DNA of 64,000 nucleotides, from positions 2,108,001 to 2,172,000 of the forward strand of contig NZ_CP074404.1 of assembly GCF_018388465.1 (NCBI RefSeq). Reading direction: 5' to 3'. Below the pieces are notes generated by a model. It searched no databases, was not told the DNA's origin, and saw only the letters and a list, made by a program, of their open reading frames with translations. Made by a program: the position numbers and the translations under genes. Shown here one piece after another: positions 46,013 through 55,143 of the stretch (its first letter is position 1; each line of letters starts with the position of its first letter). This DNA is from Cellulomonas fengjieae (GTDB lineage Bacteria > Actinomycetota > Actinomycetes > Actinomycetales > Cellulomonadaceae).

Positions 46013-47137
46013 GTGACAAGGTCGCTGAGCGTCCGCTGGCGGCTCACCATCGCCTACACCGTCATCGTCGCGCTGTCCGGCGCGGTGCTGCTCACCCTCG
46101 TCTACGGGCTGGTCACCGGCGGCGAGGTGCGCTCCGGCAGCGTGACGACCGAGATGACGCCGGGCGCGGACGACGACGGCCCACCGCCCGTGCCGCCCGA
46201 GCTCCGCGACGACGAGCGCACGCACGGGTCAGGCGAGCTCCTCCAGAGCTCGTGGCTCGCCCTGGCCTTCGTCACAGTGGTGTCCGTGGGGATCGGCTGG
46301 GTCGTCGCGGGTCGCCTCCTCGCCCCCGTGCACACCATCACGGCGCGCGCGCAGCGCATCTCCGCCGACTCCCTCGACGAACGCATCGCGCTGGGCGGTC
46401 CGCGCGACGAGCTGCGCGCCCTGGCGGACACGTTCGACGCCCTGCTCGGCCGCGTGCAGACCACGGTGACGTCGGAGCGGCGCCTGGTGGCCACCATGTC
46501 CCACGAGCTCCGCACTCCCCTGGCGAACCAGCAGGCCGCGCTGGATGTCGCGCTCGCCGACCCCAAGGCCGGGCCCGACGAGCTGCGGGCGGCGGCGACG
46601 ACCGCGCTCGACCAGAGCCGTCGTGCGGCCCGCACCATCGACGCGCTGCTTCTGCTCACCCGCGCGCAGTCGGGCGAGGCCACCGGACTGCCCAGCCCGG
46701 TGGATCTGCGAGCGACGGTCGCCGAGGTCGTGGAGCAGGTCCGCTCGCCCGACGACGGCCTCGCGTGGGAGGTCGACCTCGCGCCCGCGACAGTTCCCGG
46801 CGAGCCGGACCTGCTGGCGCGCGCTGCCGCGAACCTCGTGGACAACGCCGCGCACCACAACGTGCCGCACGGCCGGGTCGTGGTCCGGCTGACCGTCGAG
46901 GAGGGTGTCGCTCGGATGGTCGTCGAGAACACCGGCCCGCTGGTTGCGCCGGGAGCCGCAGAGGATCTCGTCCTGCCGTTCCGGCGGGGGTCAGCTGACC
47001 GGACCGCGGGCGGCGGTGGCGTCGGCCTCGGCCTGACCGTGGTGAGCGCCGTCGCGGAGCACCACGGCGGTCAGCTCCTCCTGAAGCCACGACCTGACGG
47101 TGGCCTCGTCGCCGAGCTGCTCCTGCCGACGCCGTGA
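46013..47137 (+). CDS. Sensor histidine kinase
   Basis: 374 residues. Two transmembrane helices (about 10-32 and 80-100) bracket a short extracytoplasmic loop, then HAMP, dimerisation domain with His164 (MSHELRTPL), N box (AAANLVDNAAHHN) and G box (GGGVGLGLTVVSAVAEHHGG). The sensor loop is only about 45 residues, as in envelope-stress or peptide-sensing kinases. GTG start. Confidence 0.93.
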   Translation: MTRSLSVRWRLTIAYTVIVALSGAVLLTLVYGLVTGGEVRSGSVTTEMTPGADDDGPPPVPPELRDDERTHGSGELLQSSWLALAFVTVVSVGIGWVVAGRLLAPVHTITARAQRISADSLDERIALGGPRDELRALADTFDALLGRVQTTVTSERRLVATMSHELRTPLANQQAALDVALADPKAGPDELRAAATTALDQSRRAARTIDALLLLTRAQSGEATGLPSPVDLRATVAEVVEQVRSPDDGLAWEVDLAPATVPGEPDLLARAAANLVDNAAHHNVPHGRVVVRLTVEEGVARMVVENTGPLVAPGAAEDLVLPFRRGSADRTAGGGGVGLGLTVVSAVAEHHGGQLLLKPRPDGGLVAELLLPTP

Positions 47138-47161
47138 ACGTCCCGCGGCCTCTGGAGGGGT

Positions 47162-48184
47162 TCAGGCCCGACGGCGCCGGCGGGCAACGACGACCAGACC
47201 GGCGCCACCGAGGACCGCGGCGGCGGCGAGCATCGCCATGGGCGCCTCGGCGAAGGGCCCCGTGGCGGCGAGCAGAGGGCCAGAGCGCTCGGCGACGGCA
47301 GCACGCGGCGCCGCGACCGACGGATCGGCCGGGGCCGCGGGTGCAGCAACAGCATGGGCCGGGGCCGCGGGTGCAGCAACAGCATGGGCCGGGGCCGCGG
47401 GTGCAGCAACAGCATGGGCCGGGGCCGCGGGTGCAGCAGCCGCAGCAGCAGCCGCGTCGAGCGCGCGCGCCGTGAACTGGCCGGTGAGCAGGAACTGGCG
47501 AAGGTCGGAGGCCGTGCCGGACAGCGCCGCCTGTGCCGCCGCGTCGAGCGCCGGACCGCTGTTGTTCACGCCACCGGTCAGCATCGTGGCGGCGGTCAGC
47601 CTGTCGTCGGCGTACTGCGCCTGCGCGAGGCCCGTCGACAGGAACGCGGACACCACCTGAGGGTCATTGCTGGCCAGGGCCGCCTGCGCGCCGGCCCTGA
47701 CGGCAGGACCGGTCGCCGCGTCGAGCACGCGCGCCACCTCCAGGCGGTCGTCGGCGTACTGCGCGAGCGGCAGTCCGGTCGTGAGGAACTCGGACCACAC
47801 CCGGGGGTCATTGCTGGCCAGGGCCGCCTGCACGCCGGCCGTCACCGCCGGACCGGTCGCCGCGTCGAGGACGCGCGCCAGCCGTAGGCGCTCGTCAGCG
47901 TGCCACGCGGCGAGGTAACCCCCGTCGACGAAGGCCCGCAGCTGCACATCGGTCCCCGCCAACGCATCCGTCGCTGCTCGACCCGTCACCGGGCTGTCGG
48001 TGGACGTCGCCAGGAACTCCGCCCATGCCCTGTACTCCGCGTCCGTCGTCCCGCGGAATCCGGCCTCGACGAACGCACGAAGATCCGCGACGGGATCCGC
48101 CGCAGCGGCGACCCCCGCACCGAACCCGAGGCCTGTCACGGACAGCGCCAGGGCCACAGCCAACAGACGCAGCAGTCTCCGCAC
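47162..48184 (-). CDS. Cell-wall-anchored ALF-repeat protein
   Basis: 340 residues. A signal peptide (RRLLRLLAVALALSVTGLG, cleaved near AAAADP) is followed by four to five ALF-type repeats; the clearest two are 48 residues long and nearly identical (ARVLDAATGPAV, AALASNDP, QYADDRL). Then an Ala/Pro linker of APAAPAHAVA units, LAATG at 305-309, a hydrophobic helix and a terminal RRRRR. That tail is an LAxTG sorting signal, the type used by class E sortases of high-GC Gram-positives. GTG at 48184 has GAGGAG six bases upstream. Surface role unknown. Confidence 0.85.
   Translation of the reverse strand: MRRLLRLLAVALALSVTGLGFGAGVAAAADPVADLRAFVEAGFRGTTDAEYRAWAEFLATSTDSPVTGRAATDALAGTDVQLRAFVDGGYLAAWHADERLRLARVLDAATGPAVTAGVQAALASNDPRVWSEFLTTGLPLAQYADDRLEVARVLDAATGPAVRAGAQAALASNDPQVVSAFLSTGLAQAQYADDRLTAATMLTGGVNNSGPALDAAAQAALSGTASDLRQFLLTGQFTARALDAAAAAAAAPAAPAHAVAAPAAPAHAVAAPAAPAHAVAAPAAPADPSVAAPRAAVAERSGPLLAATGPFAEAPMAMLAAAAVLGGAGLVVVARRRRRA
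47327..47438. repeat. 30-bp tandem repeat, about 3.7 copies
   Basis: Three exact copies at 47341-47370, 47371-47400 and 47401-47430, with partial copies at both ends. In frame it encodes a 10-residue APAAPAHAVA-type unit in the linker of the ALF-repeat protein, so copy number can change without frameshift. Confidence 0.92.
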
Positions 48185-48275
48185 CACACACTCCTCGCCA
48201 TCCACACGACCGGGCCAAGCCCGCCAGACACTATCGTTCTGGTGCGCTTTTGCGTGGTCTTTCCGGGGAAGAGGG

Positions 48276-49532
48276 TCAGAATCCGGTCGACGTGACCTCG
48301 GGGTAGTAGCGGCGGAACTTGCGCACCTGGTTGACCAGCGCCATCGCGACGTACAGGCGCCGGCGCGGGGACAGGTCGCCCGGGTACGCAAGCGGTCGGG
48401 CGACCGCCTTGGCCCTGATCAGCCGGCGCACGCGCGCGGCCAGCCCCCGGTCGCGCACGTAGCGCAGCAGCAGCCTGTGCGGGACGACGGAGTAGAGGAT
48501 CTCCTTGTCGACGACCACGGGCGGGATGGAGCGCCCCTCGACGGCGTCCTCGACCACGAACCGCATGGGGTTGGCCCCCGCGGCGGTCACGTAGTAGTTG
48601 TTCCGGCCGATCCGCGGGTTGACCTCGAAGAACCGGAACTTCCCGGTGCGCGGGTCCACCTTGACGTCGAAGTTGGCGAAGCCCCGGTAGCCGGTCGAGG
48701 CCAGGAAGGTCCGCGCCTGCTCCAGCATGGGGTCGTCGCGGTAGGTGATCATCGCGGCCGGGTTGCCCAGGCCCGAGGGCGTGTGCTCCTCGAGGAGCAC
48801 GTGCGCCGCGCAGAGGAGCGTGATCTCGCCGTGGGTGTCGACGTAGGCGGTGACCGACCGCATCTGGGTGTCGTCGCCGGGCACCAGCTCCTGCACCACG
48901 AAGCGACCGCGGAAGCCGGCGTCACGCAGGGCGCCCCACAGCCAGTCCAGCTCCTCGGGCGTGGCGATCTCGAAGACCTTCTTCTTGCCCTCGAACTCGA
49001 CGTCCTGGTAGTCCGCACTGCTCGCGGCCTTGGCGATCAGCGGGTACTCCAGGTCGACCGCGACGGCCTCCCACGGCTCGGCCGAGCCGAACTCCTGCAC
49101 GAGGGTGCGCGGCACCGAGATGCCGAGGTCCGTGCAGATCTCCGCGAACGTCGCCTTGTCCGAGATCCGGTCGAGCAGCTGCTCGGACAGGAACGGCACG
49201 ACGTAGTGCTGCTCGAGCACCGCGCGGTGCTGCACCACGACCCGGACGAGCCAGTCGGAGTTGGCCATGAGCAGCAGCCGGCGGTCGGGCATCGACCGCG
49301 CGACGCTGACCAGGCGGTCGACGAGCTGGCGCGGGTCGTGCCCGTCGGCGACGATCTCGTGCCGGACGATGCGCGAGTGCGCGACCGGGCCGAGGGCCGC
49401 ACCGGCGACGACGACGGACGTGACGCCGTACGCCTCGTGGAACGACCGCGCCAGGGCGTACACGCCGATGTCGGCGCCCAGGATGACGGGCTGCAGCGGG
49501 CCCGACCGGGCTCCGGGGCGGACGTCGCTCAC
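48276..49532 (-). CDS. ATP-grasp carboxylate-amine ligase, D-aspartate ligase-like
   Basis: 418 residues. GADIGVYALARSFHEAYG at the N-terminus, DVEFEGKKKVFEI, QELVPGDDTQMR and FFEVNPRIGRNNYYVT fit the ATP-grasp group (COG3919-like) that holds the enterococcal D-aspartate ligase of peptidoglycan crossbridges. Cellulomonas peptidoglycan is of the A4beta type with a D-Glu or D-Asp bridge on L-ornithine, so this is a candidate for the enzyme that adds it; that is inference. GTG start overlapping the gnd stop (GTGA). Confidence 0.8.
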   Translation of the reverse strand: MSDVRPGARSGPLQPVILGADIGVYALARSFHEAYGVTSVVVAGAALGPVAHSRIVRHEIVADGHDPRQLVDRLVSVARSMPDRRLLLMANSDWLVRVVVQHRAVLEQHYVVPFLSEQLLDRISDKATFAEICTDLGISVPRTLVQEFGSAEPWEAVAVDLEYPLIAKAASSADYQDVEFEGKKKVFEIATPEELDWLWGALRDAGFRGRFVVQELVPGDDTQMRSVTAYVDTHGEITLLCAAHVLLEEHTPSGLGNPAAMITYRDDPMLEQARTFLASTGYRGFANFDVKVDPRTGKFRFFEVNPRIGRNNYYVTAAGANPMRFVVEDAVEGRSIPPVVVDKEILYSVVPHRLLLRYVRDRGLAARVRRLIRAKAVARPLAYPGDLSPRRRLYVAMALVNQVRKFRRYYPEVTSTGF

Positions 49533-50983
49533 GCGTTCTGCTCGGTGCGGTCGCCCGACCAGGTCGTGTGGAACGTCCCGTCCTTGTCGGTGCGCCGGTA
49601 CGTGTGCGCCCCGAAGAAGTCGCGCTGCGCCTGGATCAGCGCGGCGGGCAGCCGCTCCGCCCGGACGCCGTCGTAGTACGCGAGCGACGACGAGAACGCC
49701 GGGGTCGGCACGCCGTGCAGCGCCGCGCCCGCGACGATCCGGCGCCAGGCCTCGACGCCGTTGCCGACGGCGCCGGTGAAGTACTCGTCGGCGAGCAGCA
49801 GGGGCAGGTTCGCGTCGCGCTCGTACGCCTCGGTGATGCGGTTGAGGAAGCGCGCCCGGATGATGCAGCCGCCGCGCCAGATGCGCGCCATCGCGCCACG
49901 GTCGATGTCCCAGCCGAACTCGGCGCTGGCGGCGGCGATCTGGTCGAAGCCCTGCGAGTACGCGACCACCTTGGAGGCGTACAGCGCGAGCCGCACGTCC
50001 TCGATGAACGCGTCGCGGTCGGTGACGTCCCACGCGGTGGTGTGCGCGGGCAGGACGCCCACGGCGGCGGCGCGCTGCGGCACGGAGCCGGACAGCGCGC
50101 GCGCGAACGTGGCCTCCGCGATCCCGGTGATCGGCACGCCGAGGTCGAGCCCGTTCTGCACGGTCCAGCGACCGGTGCCCTTCTGCTCGGCCTGGTCGAG
50201 CACGATGTCGACAAAGGCGGAGCCGGTCTCCGCGTCGACGTGCTGCAGGACGTCCGCGGTGATCTCGATGAGGAAGGACTCGAGGTCCCCGGTGTTCCAG
50301 TCGGCGAAGATCTGCCCGATCTCCGCGGCCGAGGCACCCAGCCCCTGGCGCAGCAGGTCGTACGCCTCCGCGATGAGCTGCATGTCCGCGTACTCGATGC
50401 CGTTGTGCACCATCTTGACGAAGTGCCCCGCGCCGTCCGGGCCCACGTAGGTGCAGCAGGGCACCCCGTCGACCTTGGCCGAGATCTTCTCCAGGATCGG
50501 GCCGAGCGACTCGTACGACTCCCGGGTGCCGCCGGGCATGATCGACGGTCCGAGCAGTGCACCCTCCTCGCCGCCGGAGACGCCCGAGCCGACGAAGTGC
50601 AGCCCCTTCTCCCGCAGCGCCGCCTCCCGGCGGATGGTGTCGGGGAAGTGCGCGTTGCCGGCGTCGACGACGATGTCGCCCTCCTCGAGGAAGGGCACGA
50701 GCTCGTTGATGACCGCGTCCGTGGGGCCGCCGGCCTTGACCATGATGACGACCTTGCGCGGCCGCGCGAGCGAGGCGACGAAGTCCTCGACCGACTCCGA
50801 GGGCACGAAGGTGCCCTCCTCGCCGTGGTCGGCCACGAGCGACTGGGTCTTGGCGTAGGACCGGTTGTGCACCGCCACGGTGAAACCGTTGCGCGCGAAG
50901 TTCCGGGCGAGGTTGCGGCCCATCACCGCCAGCCCCGTGACGCCGATCTGCGCTGTTCCGGTGGCGGTTCCTGAGGCGACCAT
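49529..50983 (-). CDS. gnd: 6-phosphogluconate dehydrogenase, decarboxylating
   Basis: 484 residues. GVTGLAVMGRNLARNFARNG is the NADP-binding motif, GSGVSGGEEGALLGPSIMPGG carries substrate contacts and KMVHNGIEYADMQ the catalytic Lys. It oxidises 6-phosphogluconate to ribulose 5-phosphate and CO2 in the pentose phosphate pathway. ATG at 50983 has AAGGAG ten bases upstream. Translationally coupled to the ATP-grasp ligase gene, an unexpected pairing. Confidence 0.96.
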   Translation of the reverse strand: MVASGTATGTAQIGVTGLAVMGRNLARNFARNGFTVAVHNRSYAKTQSLVADHGEEGTFVPSESVEDFVASLARPRKVVIMVKAGGPTDAVINELVPFLEEGDIVVDAGNAHFPDTIRREAALREKGLHFVGSGVSGGEEGALLGPSIMPGGTRESYESLGPILEKISAKVDGVPCCTYVGPDGAGHFVKMVHNGIEYADMQLIAEAYDLLRQGLGASAAEIGQIFADWNTGDLESFLIEITADVLQHVDAETGSAFVDIVLDQAEQKGTGRWTVQNGLDLGVPITGIAEATFARALSGSVPQRAAAVGVLPAHTTAWDVTDRDAFIEDVRLALYASKVVAYSQGFDQIAAASAEFGWDIDRGAMARIWRGGCIIRARFLNRITEAYERDANLPLLLADEYFTGAVGNGVEAWRRIVAGAALHGVPTPAFSSSLAYYDGVRAERLPAALIQAQRDFFGAHTYRRTDKDGTFHTTWSGDRTEQNA

Positions 50984-51184
50984 GCGGGGAGGGCTCCTTC
51001 GATCGACGGCCCGGCCGTACCGCCGCCGTGACGGTGTCCTGCGCGTGGTGAGCACGCGCGGGCGCGGGGCGGCTGGGGAGGCGTCCGGGGGTTCTGGGTG
51101 CGGCCACAGCCTAGTGCGGAGCGCTCACGTCGGAGTCGGCGTGCCGGAAGCCGAGACGGCACGCCCGTGCGTACGCTCCACAGC

Positions 51185-51769
51185 GTGACACCCGCTGGTC
51201 CGGAGGACGTCCCCGTCGAGTTCGTCAGTGCGCTGCGCTCCCTGCGGCAGGTGACGGTCCGGCCCGAGGTGATCCTCGACGAGGTGCCCGGTCCGGCGCG
51301 CATCGCACCGTTCTCGGCGGCCCTCACCGCGGAGGTGCGGACCGCGCGGCGGTCCGTGGCCGCGGCCGAGCTCGCGTCCGGCCGCTTCGTCGTCCTGTAC
51401 GACCCGGCCGGTCAGGAGGCGTGGGACGGTCACTTCCGCCTCGTCACGCTCGTCCGGGCGACGCTCGAGGCCGAGGTCGGCGCCGATCCCATGCTGGCCG
51501 AGGTGGCGTGGACCTGGTTCACGGACGCCCTCGAGGAGTCGGGCCTGGACACCCACGCGGCAGGCGGCACGGTCACCCGGGTCCTGTCGCAGAGCTTCGG
51601 TGCGCTCGAGCGCCGCTCCGAGCAGACCGAGCTGGAGATCCGCGCCTCGTGGACCGCCTCCGACGAGGACCTGGGCCCGCACCTGCAGGCCTGGGCCACC
51701 CTGCTGTGCACCGCGGCGGGCCTCGAACCGCTCCCCGACGGTGTCGTCGCCCTCGGGCCCAGGCGCTGA
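51185..51769 (+). CDS. DUF3000 family protein
   Basis: 194 residues, soluble. RIAPFSAALTAEV, GRFVVLYDPAGQEAWDGHFRLVTLVRATLE and TQLEIRASW-like LEIRASWTASDEDLGPHLQAWATLLC are DUF3000 features. In actinobacteria this gene is usually next to the RNase D gene, as here (with one gene between). Function unknown. GTG at 51185 is preferred; GTG at 51167 possible. Confidence 0.85.
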   Translation: MTPAGPEDVPVEFVSALRSLRQVTVRPEVILDEVPGPARIAPFSAALTAEVRTARRSVAAAELASGRFVVLYDPAGQEAWDGHFRLVTLVRATLEAEVGADPMLAEVAWTWFTDALEESGLDTHAAGGTVTRVLSQSFGALERRSEQTELEIRASWTASDEDLGPHLQAWATLLCTAAGLEPLPDGVVALGPRR

Positions 51770-51794
51770 GCGCACGGGCCCGGATGCTGCAGCG

Positions 51795-52364
51795 ATGAGC
51801 AACCGGTGCACCCTCAAGTCGACCGAGGTGCCTGCCGATGACGCAGGGGTGACGATCGAGCCGCTGCGACGAGACCTTGCCCCGGCGCGACGGCCCGAGC
51901 ACCGCTCGTCCGCAGCCGGCGCGCGCGTGTCGCCGCCGGCGCCCACCCAGATGTGCGTGGTGGTGACGGAGGTCGCGGACGGCGACGGCGCCCCCCTCGT
52001 GCGCAACCTGCGTCGTCGCGGTGCCCCACGCGTCGTGGTCCTCACCCGCCGCGCGAGCCGACCCGAGGTCGGTGTGCTGCTCCAGGGCGGCCTGCGCGGG
52101 GTCGTCGCGGGTGCGACCGTCCCCAGCCTGCCGCGCGCGCCGGTCGTCGCGGCGCCGCCGCCGCCGCTGCCCGACCTGACCGCGCGCGAGCTGAGCGTCC
52201 TGAAGCTCGTCGCCGACGGCCGCACCAACCGCCTGATCGGCGAGGACCTCGGCCTGTCCGCGCTCACCGTCAAGAGCCACCTGGCACGCATCTCTCGCAA
52301 GCTCGGCACAGGTGACCGCGCGGAGCTCGTCGCCATGTCCATCCGCGGCGGCGTGCTGTCCTGA
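51795..52364 (+). CDS. Orphan LuxR-type transcriptional regulator
   Basis: 189 residues. The C-terminal 60 are a LuxR/GerE helix-turn-helix (LTARELSVLKLVADGRTN, LSALTVKSHLARISRKLG). The N-terminal part looks like a worn receiver domain (QMCVVVTEVADGD, RVVVLTRRASRPEVGVLLQGGLRGVVAG) but lacks a clear phosphoacceptor Asp. No kinase is nearby. It interrupts the usual DUF3000-RNase D pair. Confidence 0.82.
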   Translation: MSNRCTLKSTEVPADDAGVTIEPLRRDLAPARRPEHRSSAAGARVSPPAPTQMCVVVTEVADGDGAPLVRNLRRRGAPRVVVLTRRASRPEVGVLLQGGLRGVVAGATVPSLPRAPVVAAPPPPLPDLTARELSVLKLVADGRTNRLIGEDLGLSALTVKSHLARISRKLGTGDRAELVAMSIRGGVLS

Positions 52365-52453
52365 GCGGGCCGCTACGCAGCCGCCGCGGTCGAAGTAGTC
52401 GCTGCCCGCGCGGCCTGCACGGGAGCGTCCCCGTCGTCGCTTAACGTGTCCTC

Positions 52454-53803
52454 ATGCGACCCGAGGTGACCCCTGGCGCCCCGGAAGGGGCATCCGCGCC
52501 GCCCACCACCCCGGACGGCAGCACCCGCGAGACGTCCGTCGAGACCTCTGTCGAGACCCCCGTCGAGACGACCCCCGAGGTCGTCATGCTCACCGAGCCC
52601 GCCGACGGGATCCCGCCCGTCGTCGAGACGCCCGAGGCCCTGGCCGCGGTGGTCGAGGCGTTCGGCGCCGGTACCGGCCCGGTGGCCGTGGACGCCGAGC
52701 GCGCGTCGGGCTACCGCTACGGCCAGCGCACCTACCTGGTGCAGCTCCGGCGCGAGGGCGCCGGCACCGCGCTGATCGACCCCATCGCGCTGCCGGACCT
52801 GTCGTCGCTGTCGGAGGCGCTGGTCGGCGTGGAGTGGGTGCTGCACGCCGCGTCGCAGGACCTGCCCGGTCTCGCGGAGCAGGGTCTGCGGCCCAGCCGC
52901 GTCTTCGACACCGAGCTCGGCGCGCGCCTGCTCGGTCTCGACCGGGTCGGACTGGCGGCGGTCGTCGCCGACGCCCTGGGCCTGGGTCTGGCCAAGGAGC
53001 ACTCCGCCGTCGACTGGTCGACCCGGCCGCTGCCCAGCGAGTGGCTGCGCTACGCCGCCCTCGACGTCGAGGTGCTCATCGAGCTGCGCGAGGTGCTGGC
53101 CGAGCGGTTGGCCGTCGCGGGCAAGGCCGAGTGGGCCGCGCAGGAGTTCGAGGCCGTCCGCACCGCTCCTCCCGCGCCGCCCCGCGTCGAGCCGTGGCGC
53201 CGCGTGTCCGGCCTGCACGCCATCCGGGACGCCCGCCGCCTGGCGGTCGTCCGCGAGCTGTGGCTGACGCGCGACCAGAACGCCCGCACGCGGGACATCT
53301 CCCCGGGTCGCGTGCTGCCCGACCACGCCATCGTGGCCGCCGCCCAGGCCCTCCCCCGCAGCGTCGGCGCGCTGACCGCGCTGCCCTCGTTCGCCGGCAA
53401 GGGCACCCGCCGCCGGGCGGTGCTCTGGCAGCAGGCCATCGACCGCGCGCTCGCCCTGCCCGAGTCGGAGCTGCCGTCGGTCCGGGGGCCCAAGAGCGAC
53501 GCCCCGCCCCCGCCGCGCGCCTGGGCCGAGAAGGACCCGGCGGCCGCGGCCCGGCTCGTCGCCGCCCGGGAGGTCGTCACCGGCCTGTCGGCCGAGCACG
53601 AGGTGCCGGCCGAGAACCTCCTGCAGCCGGATCTGCTGCGTCGACTGTGCTGGACCCCGCCGGCGGTGCTCGACGCGGACGGGATCGCGGAGTTCCTCCG
53701 GGCCGGCGGCGCGCGGCCCTGGCAGGTCGAGCTGGTCGCCCAGCGGCTGGCCGCCGCCTTCGCGGCGCTGCCGGGCTCCGGAGCGGATGTTACTCAGGAG
53801 TAG
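52454..53803 (+). CDS. rnd: Ribonuclease D family 3'-5' exonuclease with HRDC domain
   Basis: 449 residues. DEDD exonuclease motifs: AVDAERASG (D-x-E, ExoI), VLHAASQDLPGL (ExoII) and YAALDVEVLIEL (ExoIII, Y-x3-D). HRDC domain from about 255 (LWLTRDQNARTRDISPGRVLPD). The Glu/Thr/Val-rich first 50 residues (TSVETSVETPVETTPE) are low complexity. It trims RNA 3' ends, probably tRNA or rRNA precursors. Confidence 0.9.
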   Translation: MRPEVTPGAPEGASAPPTTPDGSTRETSVETSVETPVETTPEVVMLTEPADGIPPVVETPEALAAVVEAFGAGTGPVAVDAERASGYRYGQRTYLVQLRREGAGTALIDPIALPDLSSLSEALVGVEWVLHAASQDLPGLAEQGLRPSRVFDTELGARLLGLDRVGLAAVVADALGLGLAKEHSAVDWSTRPLPSEWLRYAALDVEVLIELREVLAERLAVAGKAEWAAQEFEAVRTAPPAPPRVEPWRRVSGLHAIRDARRLAVVRELWLTRDQNARTRDISPGRVLPDHAIVAAAQALPRSVGALTALPSFAGKGTRRRAVLWQQAIDRALALPESELPSVRGPKSDAPPPPRAWAEKDPAAAARLVAAREVVTGLSAEHEVPAENLLQPDLLRRLCWTPPAVLDADGIAEFLRAGGARPWQVELVAQRLAAAFAALPGSGADVTQE

Positions 53804-53898
53804 CTTGGGCTGGCTCTCCTCGGGGTAGCCGGGTACCGTCGGCCGTCACGGGCCGCTCTCGCGTGCTCGTCGGACACCGCCGTCCCCCTGGAGGCTCG

Positions 53899-55143
53899 AT
53901 GCCCACCCCTGCCGCGCGACCCGCACCCCTCGTCCGCCGCGTCGTCTTCGTCGACGGGGTTCGCACCCCGTTCGGCCGGGCGCGCAAGGACGGCCTCTAC
54001 GCCCACACCCGCGCCGACGACCTGTCGGTCAAGACGATCCGCGAGCTCCTGCGTCGCCATCCCGAGCTCCCCCCGGAGCGCATCGACGAGGTCGCCATCG
54101 CGGCGACCACGCAGCAGGGCGACCAGGGGCTGACGCTGGGCCGGACGGTCGGCGTGCTCGCCGGCCTGCCCCGTTCGGTCCCCGGGTACGCCATCGACCG
54201 GATGTGCGCGGGAGCGATGACGGCCGTGACCAGCACCGCCGCGGCCATCGGGGTCGGGGCGCAGGACGTCGCCCTCGCCGGCGGCGTCGAGCACATGGGG
54301 CACCACCCGATGGGCTTCGACGCGGACCCGAACCCGCGGTTCCTGTCGGAGCGCCTGGTGGCCAACGACGCCCTCAACATGGGCGTCACCGCGGAGAACC
54401 TGCACGACAAGTTCCCGGCCCTGACGCGCGAGCGGGCCGACGCCTACGGCGTCGCCAGCCAGGACAAGTACGCCGCGGCGCTTGCCGCCGGCAAGATCGA
54501 TCCCGACCTGGTCCCGGTCGCGCTGCGCGACCCGGAGCACGGCTGGGGCCTGGCCACCGCGGACGAGCCCCCGCGGCCCGGCACCACCGTCGAGGCCATC
54601 GCGAAGCTGGCCACGCCGTTCCGTGCCGGCGGTCGCGTGACCGCCGGGACCGCCGCGCCGCTCACCGACGGTGCCGCCTCCTGCCTGCTCGCGGCCGAGG
54701 ACACCGCCGCCGAGCTGGGCCTGCCCACGCGCATGCGCATGGTCACGTTCGCGTATGCGGGCGTGGAGCCCGAGATCATGGGCATCGGCCCCGTCCCCGC
54801 GACGGTCAAGGCGCTCGAGCGCGCCGGCCTGTCGATCGAGGACATCGGCCTGTTCGAGATCAACGAGGCGTTCGCCGTCCAGGTGCTCGCCTTCCTGGAC
54901 GCCTTCGGCATCGCCGACGACGACCCCCGCGTCAACCAGTACGGCGGCGCGATCGCCGTCGGGCACCCGCTGGCCTCCTCCGGCGTGCGGCTGATGACGC
55001 AGCTCGCCCGCCAGTTCGAGGAGAACCCCGACGTGCGCTTCGGCCTGACCACTATGTGCGTCGGGCTCGGCCAGGGCGGCACCGTCATCTGGGAGAACCC
55101 GCACCACGCCGACTACGAGCCTCTCGAGGGGGACGACAAGTGA
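53899..55143 (+). CDS. fadA: Acetyl-CoA acyltransferase (thiolase)
   Basis: 414 residues. IDRMCAGAMTAVTSTAAAI carries the nucleophile Cys, GGAIAVGHPLASSG the catalytic His, and TTMCVGLGQGG the second Cys. It performs the last step of beta-oxidation, thiolysis of 3-ketoacyl-CoA. ATG at 53899 follows GGAGG; the stop overlaps the FadB-like start (GTGA), so the two form the trifunctional beta-oxidation unit. Confidence 0.94.
   Translation: MPTPAARPAPLVRRVVFVDGVRTPFGRARKDGLYAHTRADDLSVKTIRELLRRHPELPPERIDEVAIAATTQQGDQGLTLGRTVGVLAGLPRSVPGYAIDRMCAGAMTAVTSTAAAIGVGAQDVALAGGVEHMGHHPMGFDADPNPRFLSERLVANDALNMGVTAENLHDKFPALTRERADAYGVASQDKYAAALAAGKIDPDLVPVALRDPEHGWGLATADEPPRPGTTVEAIAKLATPFRAGGRVTAGTAAPLTDGAASCLLAAEDTAAELGLPTRMRMVTFAYAGVEPEIMGIGPVPATVKALERAGLSIEDIGLFEINEAFAVQVLAFLDAFGIADDDPRVNQYGGAIAVGHPLASSGVRLMTQLARQFEENPDVRFGLTTMCVGLGQGGTVIWENPHHADYEPLEGDDK

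Noticed and set aside
47327..47438. Regular 30-bp repeats suggesting a CRISPR array
   Set aside because: No spacers between copies; they are contiguous, in frame and code for a protein linker.
53811..53839. fadA promoter with TACCGT at 53834-53839
   Set aside because: Only three of six -35 bases match at proper spacing; not enough support.
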